From Paenibacillus pinisoli (lineage in GTDB: Bacteria > Bacillota > Bacilli > Paenibacillales > Paenibacillaceae), in NCBI RefSeq assembly GCF_003605435.1, contig NZ_QXQB01000003.1, positions 558,001 through 622,000 on the forward strand: 64,000 bases of DNA, written 5' to 3'. The notes under the pieces are model-generated. The model worked only from the letters and a program-made list of their open reading frames with translations, was not told the DNA's origin and ran no database searches. Shown one piece after another: positions 9,479-17,455 of this stretch; position 1 is the first letter of the stretch, and each line of letters starts with the position of its first letter. The translations under genes and the position numbers were made by a program.

Positions 9479-11179
9479 CTATTTCAGCGCGTCTACCTCT
9501 TCGGTAATTTTGTCGCCGCCCTGACTCTTCCACTTGCTCACGAACTCGTCGAACGCGCTCAGCTCCACGCTGCCCATGATGATCTTGAGGAACGTCTCGT
9601 CCTCGAGCTTCTTGAGATTTGTCCAGCGGGATTCCATTGTCTTCGTCTGAGCCGTCGCGATGCTTCGCGTCCAGTTGATATCGGCGTCGACGAACGTGGA
9701 GCCGCCGTTCAGATGCGCGTAGATGTGGGAGAAGAATCCAGGGTCCGCTTTCTGGTCGAAGTATTGAATGTCGTAGTTGTCGAATGGCTCCTTCTTGATC
9801 GCTTGAACGTGTCCAGCCATCTCGTAAGCCCAGCTGTAATTAATGTCGTCGACATCATCCAGCTTCATTTCGCCCGTCAGCACTTTGCGGAGCGCGTCCA
9901 CCGCGTACTCCAACTGATCGCCCGCGCCGAGAATCAGGAACAACGGCACCTCTTGAGAAGTCATTTCCTTGCCATTGGTCAACGTTTTGTACTCTTCGTC
10001 CTTGGTCCACTTATGAAGCGACGTCATCTTGATAACGGCTTCGGGATGCTTCGCGTTTTTGCTCACGACGATGTAGCTGCTGCCTGTTGCCTGGTTGGAA
10101 TTGAACTGGCCCGCGTCGTTCAGCGGAGCCGCGTACGGTCTCCAGTTGGCATTCGGATCGTTGGCCATGGAATCGCCGATGTTGTAAGCCGCCCACCAAG
10201 GACCGAAGAAGATGCCCGTCTGGCCGCTGGCTACGACTTCGGCTGTCGACTTGCGGATGCCAAGCTCTTTGTCGAGGATGCCGCTTGCATACCAGTCTCT
10301 CATCATGGACAGAGCATTCTTCGTCTCTTCCGTCGTGGAGCCGTATACCGCATTGCCGTCCTTATCTTTCACCCAGATGCCCGGGTAAGCGTCGTTCGCG
10401 AAGAACAATGGCGAGAAGTTATACCAGTGATCCGTCGAAGCCAGGAAGTTGGAGGACAACGAACCGCCTTGCTGCGTGCCCACGATGCCTATCGTGTTGT
10501 CGCCGCCCATCTTGTTGTCGATGAACGCCTTCGCGATATTGCCGAGATCTTGGAGCGACTTCGGCTCTTCCAAGCCGAGCTTATCGAGCCAGTCCTTGCG
10601 GATCCACGTCATCGGAGCGGAAGGGAGCGTCGTCTCCGGCAATGCGTACAGCTTGCCATCGAAGGTCACGCCATCCAGCAGGCCCGGGTTGGAATCGTAG
10701 ACCGCCTTCAGCTCGGGACTCGCGTACTTGTCGTACACTTCTTTCAGGTCGGCCAACTGACCGGCTTTCACCATTTGGCGAAGCTGCGTTTCGTTGACAA
10801 CCATCGCATCGGGAATATCGTTGCTGGAGATGGCCAGGCTGACCTTCTGCTGATAGTCGTCGCCTTGCGCCGCTTCCCAGGCATGCTTCACGACGATGTT
10901 GTATTTATCCTTAAGCCAGCGCGTATAAACGTTGTCTTCCGCTATGTCGTTGCCGTCGTATTTGTAGTTGGGATCGATGCCGCGACCAATGGACACTTCC
11001 GTCGCTTGCTCGAACTTAGCGAATGGATCGATGACTTCTTCTACTGCCGGAGCGTTCGTGGACGTTCCTGCGTTATTGCTTGGTTTGGCCGTTTCCGTGC
11101 TGCCGCCATTACCACTGCATGCAGCCAGGCTTGCGGTGACGATGACCATGGCAAGCGTGGTGAACAAGGCTTTTTTCAT
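9479..11179 (-). CDS. Sugar-binding lipoprotein of CUT1 ABC importer (LplA/YtcQ-like)
   Basis: Extracellular solute-binding protein, 566 residues, the long form typical of Paenibacillus LplA/YtcQ proteins. Lys-Lys n-region, hydrophobic core and lipobox SLAAC give a lipidated Cys21, followed by a Ser/Thr/Asn linker. The body has the mixed alpha/beta features of family 1 binding proteins (VVNETQLRQMVKAGQLADL, GIFFGPWWAAYNIGD). Start ATG at 11179 has AAGGGGG 6 nt upstream. It is encoded just after the YesMN pair and before the two permeases. Specificity cannot be read from sequence; the adjacent amylase and alpha-glucosidase suggest malto-oligosaccharides. Confidence 0.92.
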   Translation of the reverse strand: MKKALFTTLAMVIVTASLAACSGNGGSTETAKPSNNAGTSTNAPAVEEVIDPFAKFEQATEVSIGRGIDPNYKYDGNDIAEDNVYTRWLKDKYNIVVKHAWEAAQGDDYQQKVSLAISSNDIPDAMVVNETQLRQMVKAGQLADLKEVYDKYASPELKAVYDSNPGLLDGVTFDGKLYALPETTLPSAPMTWIRKDWLDKLGLEEPKSLQDLGNIAKAFIDNKMGGDNTIGIVGTQQGGSLSSNFLASTDHWYNFSPLFFANDAYPGIWVKDKDGNAVYGSTTEETKNALSMMRDWYASGILDKELGIRKSTAEVVASGQTGIFFGPWWAAYNIGDSMANDPNANWRPYAAPLNDAGQFNSNQATGSSYIVVSKNAKHPEAVIKMTSLHKWTKDEEYKTLTNGKEMTSQEVPLFLILGAGDQLEYAVDALRKVLTGEMKLDDVDDINYSWAYEMAGHVQAIKKEPFDNYDIQYFDQKADPGFFSHIYAHLNGGSTFVDADINWTRSIATAQTKTMESRWTNLKKLEDETFLKIIMGSVELSAFDEFVSKWKSQGGDKITEEVDALK

Positions 11180-11204
11180 GTGTATCCCCCTTAAAATTCG
11201 TTCG

Positions 11205-11219
11205 TTGTCTTATCGACAA
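11205..11219. promoter_or_regulatory. Inverted repeat upstream of the sugar-binding lipoprotein
   Basis: TTGTC-ttatc-GACAA, a perfect 5-bp palindrome with a 5-nt spacer, 26-40 bp upstream of the binding-protein start codon. It could be an operator or part of a promoter. Binding by YesN is inference only. Confidence 0.3.
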
Positions 11220-11379
11220 TCTCAATATAGCACAGCCGGCTTGGGGCCCTGGATAGAGAGCCTTATGGAGTCGGGGTAGAACATTTATAGAGAATGGAGC
11301 GGCTCAGCACACCCTCGCAAGACGATCCGATGCCAGCTTGCCGCATCCTCTTCCAAGGGGGACTCTCGCAACAAAAAAA

Positions 11380-11438
11380 GGGTGACATCTTTATGATTTC
11401 TCCCCCCCTTCCGGGAAACCTCAAAAAAATGTCTACCC
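11380..11438 (-). terminator. Putative terminator of the YesN gene
   Basis: On the minus strand, gggtagacat (11438-11429) pairs with atgtcaccc (11388-11380) with one bulge, and a run of seven T follows. A second small C/G stem lies in the loop. It is 124 nt past the regulator stop. Confidence 0.45.
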
Positions 11439-11561
11439 TATTTACTAAAAGAGGCCAGGACACGTCGACGCAGCATTGATACCTATTTTTATGCTTCATT
11501 CCGCCCAGATCGCCTATTGTACTTCCTACGCGGCTGAGACCGGCTCGAACCGCTGCCTGCA

Positions 11562-12953
11562 CTAATGCCGCTGCCTGAACTCGCTGGGCAGGATGCCGAC
11601 ATGTTCACGGAACAAGCGGCTGAAGTACTTCTCGTCGTGATAGCCGATCTGTTCAGCGACCCACCCGATCGTTTTATTCGTGCTGCGAAGGTAATCCTTG
11701 GCGCGGTCCATCCGAATGTCCCGGACGTAGTCGGTGTACGTGCGCCCGACGTATTGCTTGAAGCATTGGCTGAAGTAGCTGCCACTCATGTTGACCATCG
11801 CCGCGACCTCCGCCGAGGAGATCGGCTCGCTGACGTTCTGCTGCGCGAGGCTCATCGCCTTCACGATGCTGCTCTGAATCTCCTGCGAGAACAGCGGCTT
11901 CGTTCCCCCGCGCTTGATCCGTTCGCGCGCCTCCGTCAGCCAGTCCCGGAACAAGGACCAGCTCGGGAAGAAGTCCTCGATCTCGATCGGCTGAGCCAAT
12001 ATAGCTTGATAGAGCCGGTTCCATTCATCCGTCAACGAATAAAAAATCCGTATGAGCCGCACGGGCGGCATGCGCAGTTCCTTCAGCTCGGAGAGCTGCT
12101 CCTCGAACCGGACGTCGTCGGATATCCAATCCGCTGCCGACCAGCGCTCCTTCAGCTTCCCGATCGGCGTCGCGCCGCCCGCTTCCCGCTCCTGGTCCAG
12201 ACAAGAGGAGGCATCCGTTTCCGTGAACGGCCTATCCGGCTCATAGTCATAGAACAGATTCCGCTTGCCGTAAGAGCGAATCATCCCCAGCACGGACTTG
12301 CGATCCATTCCGGAGAAGCCTCGGAACCGCACGCAGGCAACGAGTGAACGCTGACCTTCGGCCGCCTGCTCGGCCGCTCTCCGAGCGGTGATGACCGGCG
12401 GCTCTGACGCATACCAGATGCCGGCTTCCGCTTCTTCCGCCATTACCGGAATGACTGCATGACGATGCCCCTCCTCAGGGTTGGCGCTTAGCGAGTAGTA
12501 CACATAGAGCTCATCGCCTCCCAGCGCCGATTTTGTCAGCTGGTCGCCCACGTCTCCCGGCAAGCTGCCATCTCTCCTGCCCATCAGCCGCACGATGCGT
12601 CCCAACACTTCTTCGAACTGTTCCTGCTCCAGCTGGGTTTTGGCGATATAATCAATGGCTCCTAATCGGAGCGCCTCCTGGACATATTCAAAGTCCTGAT
12701 GCAGCGACAGCACCACGATCTGCACCAGCGGATACTTCTCCCGTACGATCCTCATCAGTTCAATGCCGGACATGACCGGCATGGACAGATCCGTTATAAG
12801 CAGGTCGATGGGATGCGATCCCATGAACTTCAGCGCATTCTCCCCGTTATTCGCTTCGCCTACGATTTCCATCCCAAAAGCCTTCCACGGCATGGAGGAA
12901 GCCAGACCTTTGCGCACCAGCTTGTCGTCGTCAACGATTAATACGGAAATCAT
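11562..12953 (-). CDS. Response regulator with AraC-type output domain (YesN family)
   Basis: Two-component response regulator, about 463 residues. The receiver domain shows VLIVDDDKLVRKG (acidic pocket) and phospho-acceptor Asp55 in ITDLSMPV. A long middle region is followed by an AraC helix-turn-helix pair at about 365-463 (SSAEVAAMVNMSGSYFSQCF, TIGWVAEQIGYHDEKYFSRLF). AAAGGAGGA overlaps the kinase stop; I start at the ATG 6 nt past it (12953). A start at 12959, overlapping the kinase stop as ATGA, is also possible. It is coupled to the YesM kinase and likely activates the adjacent sugar importer. Confidence 0.92.
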   Translation of the reverse strand: MISVLIVDDDKLVRKGLASSMPWKAFGMEIVGEANNGENALKFMGSHPIDLLITDLSMPVMSGIELMRIVREKYPLVQIVVLSLHQDFEYVQEALRLGAIDYIAKTQLEQEQFEEVLGRIVRLMGRRDGSLPGDVGDQLTKSALGGDELYVYYSLSANPEEGHRHAVIPVMAEEAEAGIWYASEPPVITARRAAEQAAEGQRSLVACVRFRGFSGMDRKSVLGMIRSYGKRNLFYDYEPDRPFTETDASSCLDQEREAGGATPIGKLKERWSAADWISDDVRFEEQLSELKELRMPPVRLIRIFYSLTDEWNRLYQAILAQPIEIEDFFPSWSLFRDWLTEARERIKRGGTKPLFSQEIQSSIVKAMSLAQQNVSEPISSAEVAAMVNMSGSYFSQCFKQYVGRTYTDYVRDIRMDRAKDYLRSTNKTIGWVAEQIGYHDEKYFSRLFREHVGILPSEFRQRH

Positions 12954-12955
12954 GG

Positions 12956-14824
12956 TCATTCCTCCTTTGCTGCCGGCCATTGCGGCTTCATTGATGAAAC
13001 CGCAGCAGATGCAGTCTCGTGTGCAACGCCAGGCGAAAATCTGTCGTCAAGCTCATGCCCGTCGGTTGCCTTGCGCTCCCGTGCAAGCCTGTCGGCGGCA
13101 GCCCTCGCTTCTTCCGTAACTGGCAGTCTTAAGGAAACAACCGTGCCTTGGCCTACCTCGCTGCGAATGTTCAGCTTCGCTTCGTCACCGTAGCTTGCAC
13201 GCAAGATCCGCTTCACATATTTCATTCCGATGCCCATGCCAACCTTGTCACTGTCCTCCGTATCCTCGTCCAGCAGCTCAGCAATGATCTCGCGGCTCAT
13301 GCCAGCTCCGTTATCCTGGATCGTAATTTGCAAGCTGTCCTCCTGCAAAGCGATGCCCACATAGATGTAACCATCGTCGCTGACGCCATGGTACAGCGCG
13401 TTCTCCACCATAGGCTGCAGCAGGAAGCGCGGACTTGGCAGCCCGAGACTGTTCTCGTCAACATCGATATCAACGTCGAACTGGAAATCGTACCTGATCT
13501 GCTGGAGCTGCAGATACTCCTTCAGCGCTTCGATCTCATCGCCGATGGTAGAGGTTTCGCCCATTTTGCCCAAGTTATAATACAGCAGCTTGTTCAGGCT
13601 CAGCACCAGCTTGTCGATCTCCTTCTGCCCGTTCATAACCGCCAGCCAGTGCACCGTATCGAGCGTATTCATGAGAAAGTGGGGATTAATCTGGTACAAC
13701 AGCTTCTCCACCTCCAGATCGGCTCGGCGCTTCTCCTTCGTCTCGATCTCGTCGTAGAGCGTCCAGATCTTGCGCTTCATGCTGCGCGTCTGATAGAGCA
13801 GATAATCGAACTCCGGAATATGGGTCAGCTCCTCCTTCTCCCGCTCCTCCGATTGGGTAAGCGACTTGATCTCGCGGTGGAACTTATCGAGCGGCCGATA
13901 CACCATCTTCCATAACAGCCAGGCAGCGAATACGGCGAGGATGAGGAAGAGCAGGAAGAAACCCGCGATCTGCAGCAGCCAGCGATTGCGTTCTTGATTG
14001 ATCTCGTTCTGCGGTACGACGGACACGAGGCTCCAGCCCTGATTGCTGACCTCCTTGCTCCAGAAGTAGCCTCCCGATGTACCCGATGATGGGGCCGCTT
14101 CACGATGCGGGAACGGCGTCCGCTCCTCGAACACCTCGTTCACTTCGCTAAACGCGACCTGCCCTTCATTGTCGAGCAGGAGCAGCCTGCGCGAGCCTTC
14201 CTTGTGATTCTGCGGCGCGAACAACGTGGTCAGCGCATTACGACCGGTCTCAATGTAGAGGTACAGATTCTGATCGGGCAGAGTTACCTTGCGCATAATG
14301 CTGAACACATATTGATTGATCGAGCCATTATAGCTCAGATGGGGACCATAATACGTAATTTCCGGATACTCCTCCATTAGCGGCAAGCGGTCCGGATGGA
14401 AGTCGCCTCGCACACGGAAGTTCTCGAACTCGTACTCTCCGGTGTCGGGAGCATAATACATCAGCAACCCGATATTAGGGTTCGAAAAAGTTATATTGTT
14501 AAGCTCGCTCCGAATCTCGTTGTTGAGACGAAGCCGCTCATACGGATCGTTCTCTACCTCCAGCTGCTCAATCAAACGATTCGTGCTGCCGCCGTAGGCG
14601 AGCTGCTGGGATACATGGTTCAGGTTGTTCAGCATATTCTCCAGCGACATCAAATCCTGCTTCAGGTTGCTCTGGAGCGCTCCCTCCACTTTATTGCCGA
14701 TAATGGAGTCAATCGTATAGAACGAGGTCAGGCCAAGGCAGATGAACGGGCCCAAACTGCTAATGATGAAGATAAAGATGATCCGGTTCTTGAACGTGAC
14801 GTTATTCAGCCGTTTGGTTAGCAT
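12956..14824 (-). CDS. Sensor histidine kinase, YesM family
   Basis: Membrane sensor kinase, 622 residues. One transmembrane segment near residues 13-35 and a second near 287-310 bracket a roughly 250-residue extracellular sensor domain, followed by a HAMP-like linker. The kinase core is of the His_kinase/YesM type: phospho-acceptor His382 in QINPHFLMNTLDT, then an HATPase domain with N box (MVENALYHGV) and G boxes (DNGAGM, GMGIGMKYV). The two-gene order kinase-regulator-binding protein-permeases is classic for Paenibacillus sugar loci. The Shine-Dalgarno site before the ATG is weak. The ligand is unknown; a glucan fragment is inferred. Confidence 0.92.
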   Translation of the reverse strand: MLTKRLNNVTFKNRIIFIFIISSLGPFICLGLTSFYTIDSIIGNKVEGALQSNLKQDLMSLENMLNNLNHVSQQLAYGGSTNRLIEQLEVENDPYERLRLNNEIRSELNNITFSNPNIGLLMYYAPDTGEYEFENFRVRGDFHPDRLPLMEEYPEITYYGPHLSYNGSINQYVFSIMRKVTLPDQNLYLYIETGRNALTTLFAPQNHKEGSRRLLLLDNEGQVAFSEVNEVFEERTPFPHREAAPSSGTSGGYFWSKEVSNQGWSLVSVVPQNEINQERNRWLLQIAGFFLLFLILAVFAAWLLWKMVYRPLDKFHREIKSLTQSEEREKEELTHIPEFDYLLYQTRSMKRKIWTLYDEIETKEKRRADLEVEKLLYQINPHFLMNTLDTVHWLAVMNGQKEIDKLVLSLNKLLYYNLGKMGETSTIGDEIEALKEYLQLQQIRYDFQFDVDIDVDENSLGLPSPRFLLQPMVENALYHGVSDDGYIYVGIALQEDSLQITIQDNGAGMSREIIAELLDEDTEDSDKVGMGIGMKYVKRILRASYGDEAKLNIRSEVGQGTVVSLRLPVTEEARAAADRLARERKATDGHELDDRFSPGVAHETASAAVSSMKPQWPAAKEE

Positions 14825-15100
14825 AAGCGCTGGTGCTCAGCCCTTTCGTCATCATCTCGCGGGTACGGGAAACTTCGGTTTCCGGCCCGGCGTGTTGTGC
14901 AGAAGTTTATACCTCTGCCTACTCTATCATAACCTGAATTTCCATGCCTCACGTGCGAAGATTATGAGGAATTAGGGGGGGAGAATTTTTGAGGGGGAAT
15001 GTCCGTAACCTGAATGAGCCTTACTGCAAATGAGCTGCAAAAACGTCCAATTCACTCCTTCACCATTCTGCTTGAAGCCTCTCCTTGCATGTAGCGTTCA

Positions 15101-15716
15101 ACCGACCGCTGCAACGCCTCCTCACATCGCTGCAGGACCCAAATAAACAAACCGACCGCTACAACACCGCCTCACATCGCTGCAGGACCCAAATAAACAA
15201 ACTGCCAGCTGCAACACCGCCTCACATCGCTGCAGGACCAAAATAAACAAACTGCTCGCTGCAACGCCGTCACACAACGCTGCAGGACCAAATTAAATCA
15301 ACCGCCCGTTGCAACGCCGCCTCACATCGCTGCAGGACCCAAATAAACAAACCGCCCGCTGCAACGCCTCCTCACATCGCTGCAGGGCAAAAATAAACAA
15401 ACCGCCCGCTGCAACGCCGTCACACAACGCTGCAGGACCAAAATCAACAAACCGGCCGCTGCAACGCCGCCTCACATCGCTACAGGCCTAAAATAAACAA
15501 ACTACCAGCTGCAACACCGCCTCACATCGCTGCAGGACCAAACTGCCAGTTGCAACGACGTCACACAACGCTGCAGGACCAAAATAAACAAACCGACCGC
15601 TGCAACGCCGCCTCATATCGCTACAGGCCCAGAATACGCAAACTGATCACTGCAACGCCGCCTCACACCGCTGCAGGATCAAAATAAACAAACTAATCGT
15701 TGCAACGCCGCCACAC
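15101..15716. repeat. Tandem array of 50-bp repeats, about 12.3 copies
   Basis: Units begin at 15101, 15151, 15201, 15251, 15301, 15351, 15401, 15451, 15501, then 15542 (one unit lost about 9 bp), 15592, 15642 and a partial copy at 15692. The core includes GCTGCAACGCCGCCTCACAT and CGCTGCAGGACC followed by AAATAAACAA. Each unit also holds two spaced GCTGCA words. Copies diverge by a few substitutions each. The period is not a multiple of three and units are contiguous without spacers, so it is neither coding nor CRISPR. Function unknown. Confidence 0.9.
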
Positions 15717-15791
15717 TTTATTCTCTTCCTTGAACCAAATTAAGATAGAATACCAATCATCATCCGAAGTTCTTAAAGCGTCTCCGTATGC

Positions 15792-15820
15792 TTACGCCTC
15801 CTAGCAGCCTATGATACAAT
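15792..15820 (+). promoter_or_regulatory. Putative promoter of the leader/efflux transcript
   Basis: TTACGC (15792-15797), 17-bp spacer, TACAAT (15815-15820) with a TG extension two bases before. Transcription would start near 15827, giving a leader of about 130 nt that includes the leader-peptide gene. Confidence 0.45.
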
Positions 15821-15862
15821 TGAATTGTTTTACATTTTACTTATTTGGAGGCGTATTTAAAC

Positions 15863-15913
15863 ATGCGACAAAACCATTCTGCTAGGGTACAACAATTAGG
15901 GGAAAGCGCATAA
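15863..15913 (+). CDS. Tet(L)/Tet(K)-type leader peptide, 16 codons
   Basis: A short frame with its own ribosome site (TTGGAGG, 15845-15851) encodes MRQNHSARVQQLGESA and stops 44 nt before the efflux gene. From memory of the tet(L)/tet(K) leader (MKCNECNRVQ...), Asn4 and Arg-Val-Gln at residues 8-10 fall at the same positions. A hairpin covering the ribosome site of the next gene follows. Such leaders act in translational attenuation: drug-stalled or reinitiating ribosomes open the hairpin. This is strong evidence of regulated tetracycline resistance, but expression is inferred. Confidence 0.75.
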   Translation: MRQNHSARVQQLGESA

Positions 15914-15934
15914 TTGGCCCTATAAACTGCGACT

Positions 15935-15953
15935 CCCCTTCACCTTAAAGGGG
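15935..15953 (+). promoter_or_regulatory. Attenuation hairpin masking the efflux-gene ribosome site
   Basis: CCCCTT (15935-15940) pairs with AAGGGG (15948-15953) across a 7-nt loop. The right arm is the Shine-Dalgarno sequence of the ATG at 15958. An upstream alternative pair, TAGGG (15897-15901) with CCCTA (15918-15922), overlaps the end of the leader peptide and may be the competing structure. Confidence 0.6.
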
Positions 15954-15957
15954 TTAT

Positions 15958-17325
15958 ATGCAAGTGTTACATCGAATTAAAGCTCACGATTCCCGGCTCA
16001 TCCTTTGGCTGAGCATTTTGACGTTCTTCAGCGTGATGAATGAAACTATGTTTAACGTGTCATTACCGGATATTGCTGCTTATTATGATATTTTACCGTC
16101 GGCGGCCAATTGGATTAATACCTGCTTCTCGCTCTCTTTCGCGATTGGCATCGTTGTGTACGGCAAGATATCGGAACATACAGGAATGAAAAAGCTGCTG
16201 TTATTCGGGATGTTAATCTATGGTTTCGGTTCGATTGCTGGCCTATTAGGCCATACCTGGTATCCGGGCGTGCTGATCGCGCGGTTTTTGCAGGGAGTCG
16301 GCGCTTCGGCCGTACCATCTCTGATTATGGTGATCATCGTCAAGATGGTCGCACCTGACAAACAGGGCAGGGCATTCGGCCTGATAGGCTCTGTGGTTGC
16401 ATTCGGCGAGGGGATCGGCCCGGTCATCGGAGGCGCAATCTCCGGTTATATTCACTGGTCCTTGTTATTTGCACTGCCGTTGCTGTCACTGCTGGCCCTT
16501 CCTTTCGTACTGCGGACCATGCCTGACGAGACCTCGGAAAGAAAGCCATTCGATACCGCCGGTGCCGCTCTGCTGTCTGTCGGCATTCTCTCATTTGCTC
16601 TGTTCATGACGCTGTACCATTGGATTTATCTGGCTGCAAGCCTGGTTCTGTTCGGGCTTCTCGCTCGTCATTTCCGCCGGCAGCAAGAACCGTTCCTGGA
16701 GCCCTCCCTGTTTCGGAAGAAAAGGTATATGGCCGGTGTGCTCACAGGCGCTTTGCTGCTCGGCACGATAGCCGGTTTCTTCGCCATGATTCCTTATCTG
16801 ATGAGAGCGGTATACCATATGCCGACGGGGCTTATCGGAAGCGCCATTCTGTTCCCGGGCACACTCAGCGTTATCTTGTTCGGGATGCTCGGCGGGATGC
16901 TGGCAGATCGAAGGGGACATACCGCCGCGATGTTGTCCGGACTCGGCATGATTGCCGCCGGTTTTCTGATCGTACTCTTCTATACGGATCGAGCTCCCTG
17001 GTTGATTGCAAGCTCGGTGATCTTGACGTTTGGCGGCCTTTCATTTGTAAAAACGGTCATTTCCGCAAGTGTCGCCACGACGCTGGAGCCGGAGGAAGCA
17101 GGTTCCGGCATGGGCATGCTCAACTTTGCCTGTTTCCTTGCCGAAGGGATTGGCATAGCCAGTGTAGGCGGACTGCTGACTAAGCCATGGCTTCACTCCC
17201 CCTTGATCACGGCCATAACCAATCAAGCAGCCGCGCTTTACAGCAATATCACGCTGATCTTCATGGCACTTGTATCGCTTGGCGGCCTTCTGTTCATCTT
17301 GTCGTACAAGCGCAAGCGTCATTGA
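15958..17325 (+). CDS. Tetracycline efflux MFS transporter, Tet(L)/Tet(K) family
   Basis: Membrane drug:proton antiporter, 455 residues against about 458 for Tet(L), with the 14-segment pattern of the DHA2 family. Similarity to Tet(L) as I remember it is plain along the length: FFSVMNETMFNVSLPDIA, YGKISEHTGMKKLLLFG, RAFGLIGSVVAFGEGIGPVI, FPGTLSVILFG, GGLSFVKTVIS. The GEGIGP stretch is motif C of antiporters. The ATG is 4 nt after AAAGGGG. It is expressed behind a leader peptide and hairpin. Tetracycline is the likely substrate; chromosomal homologues can also move Na+ or K+. No mobile element flanks it. Confidence 0.88.
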   Translation: MQVLHRIKAHDSRLILWLSILTFFSVMNETMFNVSLPDIAAYYDILPSAANWINTCFSLSFAIGIVVYGKISEHTGMKKLLLFGMLIYGFGSIAGLLGHTWYPGVLIARFLQGVGASAVPSLIMVIIVKMVAPDKQGRAFGLIGSVVAFGEGIGPVIGGAISGYIHWSLLFALPLLSLLALPFVLRTMPDETSERKPFDTAGAALLSVGILSFALFMTLYHWIYLAASLVLFGLLARHFRRQQEPFLEPSLFRKKRYMAGVLTGALLLGTIAGFFAMIPYLMRAVYHMPTGLIGSAILFPGTLSVILFGMLGGMLADRRGHTAAMLSGLGMIAAGFLIVLFYTDRAPWLIASSVILTFGGLSFVKTVISASVATTLEPEEAGSGMGMLNFACFLAEGIGIASVGGLLTKPWLHSPLITAITNQAAALYSNITLIFMALVSLGGLLFILSYKRKRH

Positions 17326-17396
17326 TTGGCTGCTCCAAGGATGATCAGGAACTGACCTCATGCATAGCAACTGAACTTCATAAATAGCAATAGAAA

Positions 17397-17431
17397 GCCT
17401 CCAAATCCATTTCAATAATGGATTTGGAGGC
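17397..17431. terminator. Bidirectional terminator between convergent genes
   Basis: Perfect 15-bp arms gcctccaaatccatt (17397-17411) and aatggatttggaggc (17417-17431) with a 5-nt loop, between the efflux gene (+) and the NHL/SLH gene (-). Confidence 0.8.
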
Positions 17432-17455
17432 CTCTTCACGTTTAATTCAGTCCCT

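Larger units (their letters stand above)
11180..11561. other. 382-bp gap: regulator terminator and importer promoter region
   Basis: No gene seen. Going leftwards it holds the putative terminator of the YesN gene and then, close to the binding-protein start, a TTGTC/GACAA inverted repeat. No confident -35/-10 pair was found. It is where YesN would be expected to act. Confidence 0.5.
14825..15862. other. 1,038-bp gene-poor region before the tet-type gene
   Basis: Contains no long gene. From left to right: upstream region of the kinase gene (no clear promoter), about 100 bp of unremarkable sequence, a 50-bp tandem repeat array, and the promoter of the efflux-gene leader. The array and promoter are listed separately. 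Confidence 0.6.

Noticed and set aside
9713-11194. 493-codon plus-strand frame opposite the sugar-binding lipoprotein
   Set aside because: It mirrors a well-supported lipoprotein gene; composition is of a GC-rich antisense frame and no family is recognisable.
15101-15716. CRISPR array
   Set aside because: Units are contiguous and all similar; there are no unique spacers and no cas genes nearby.
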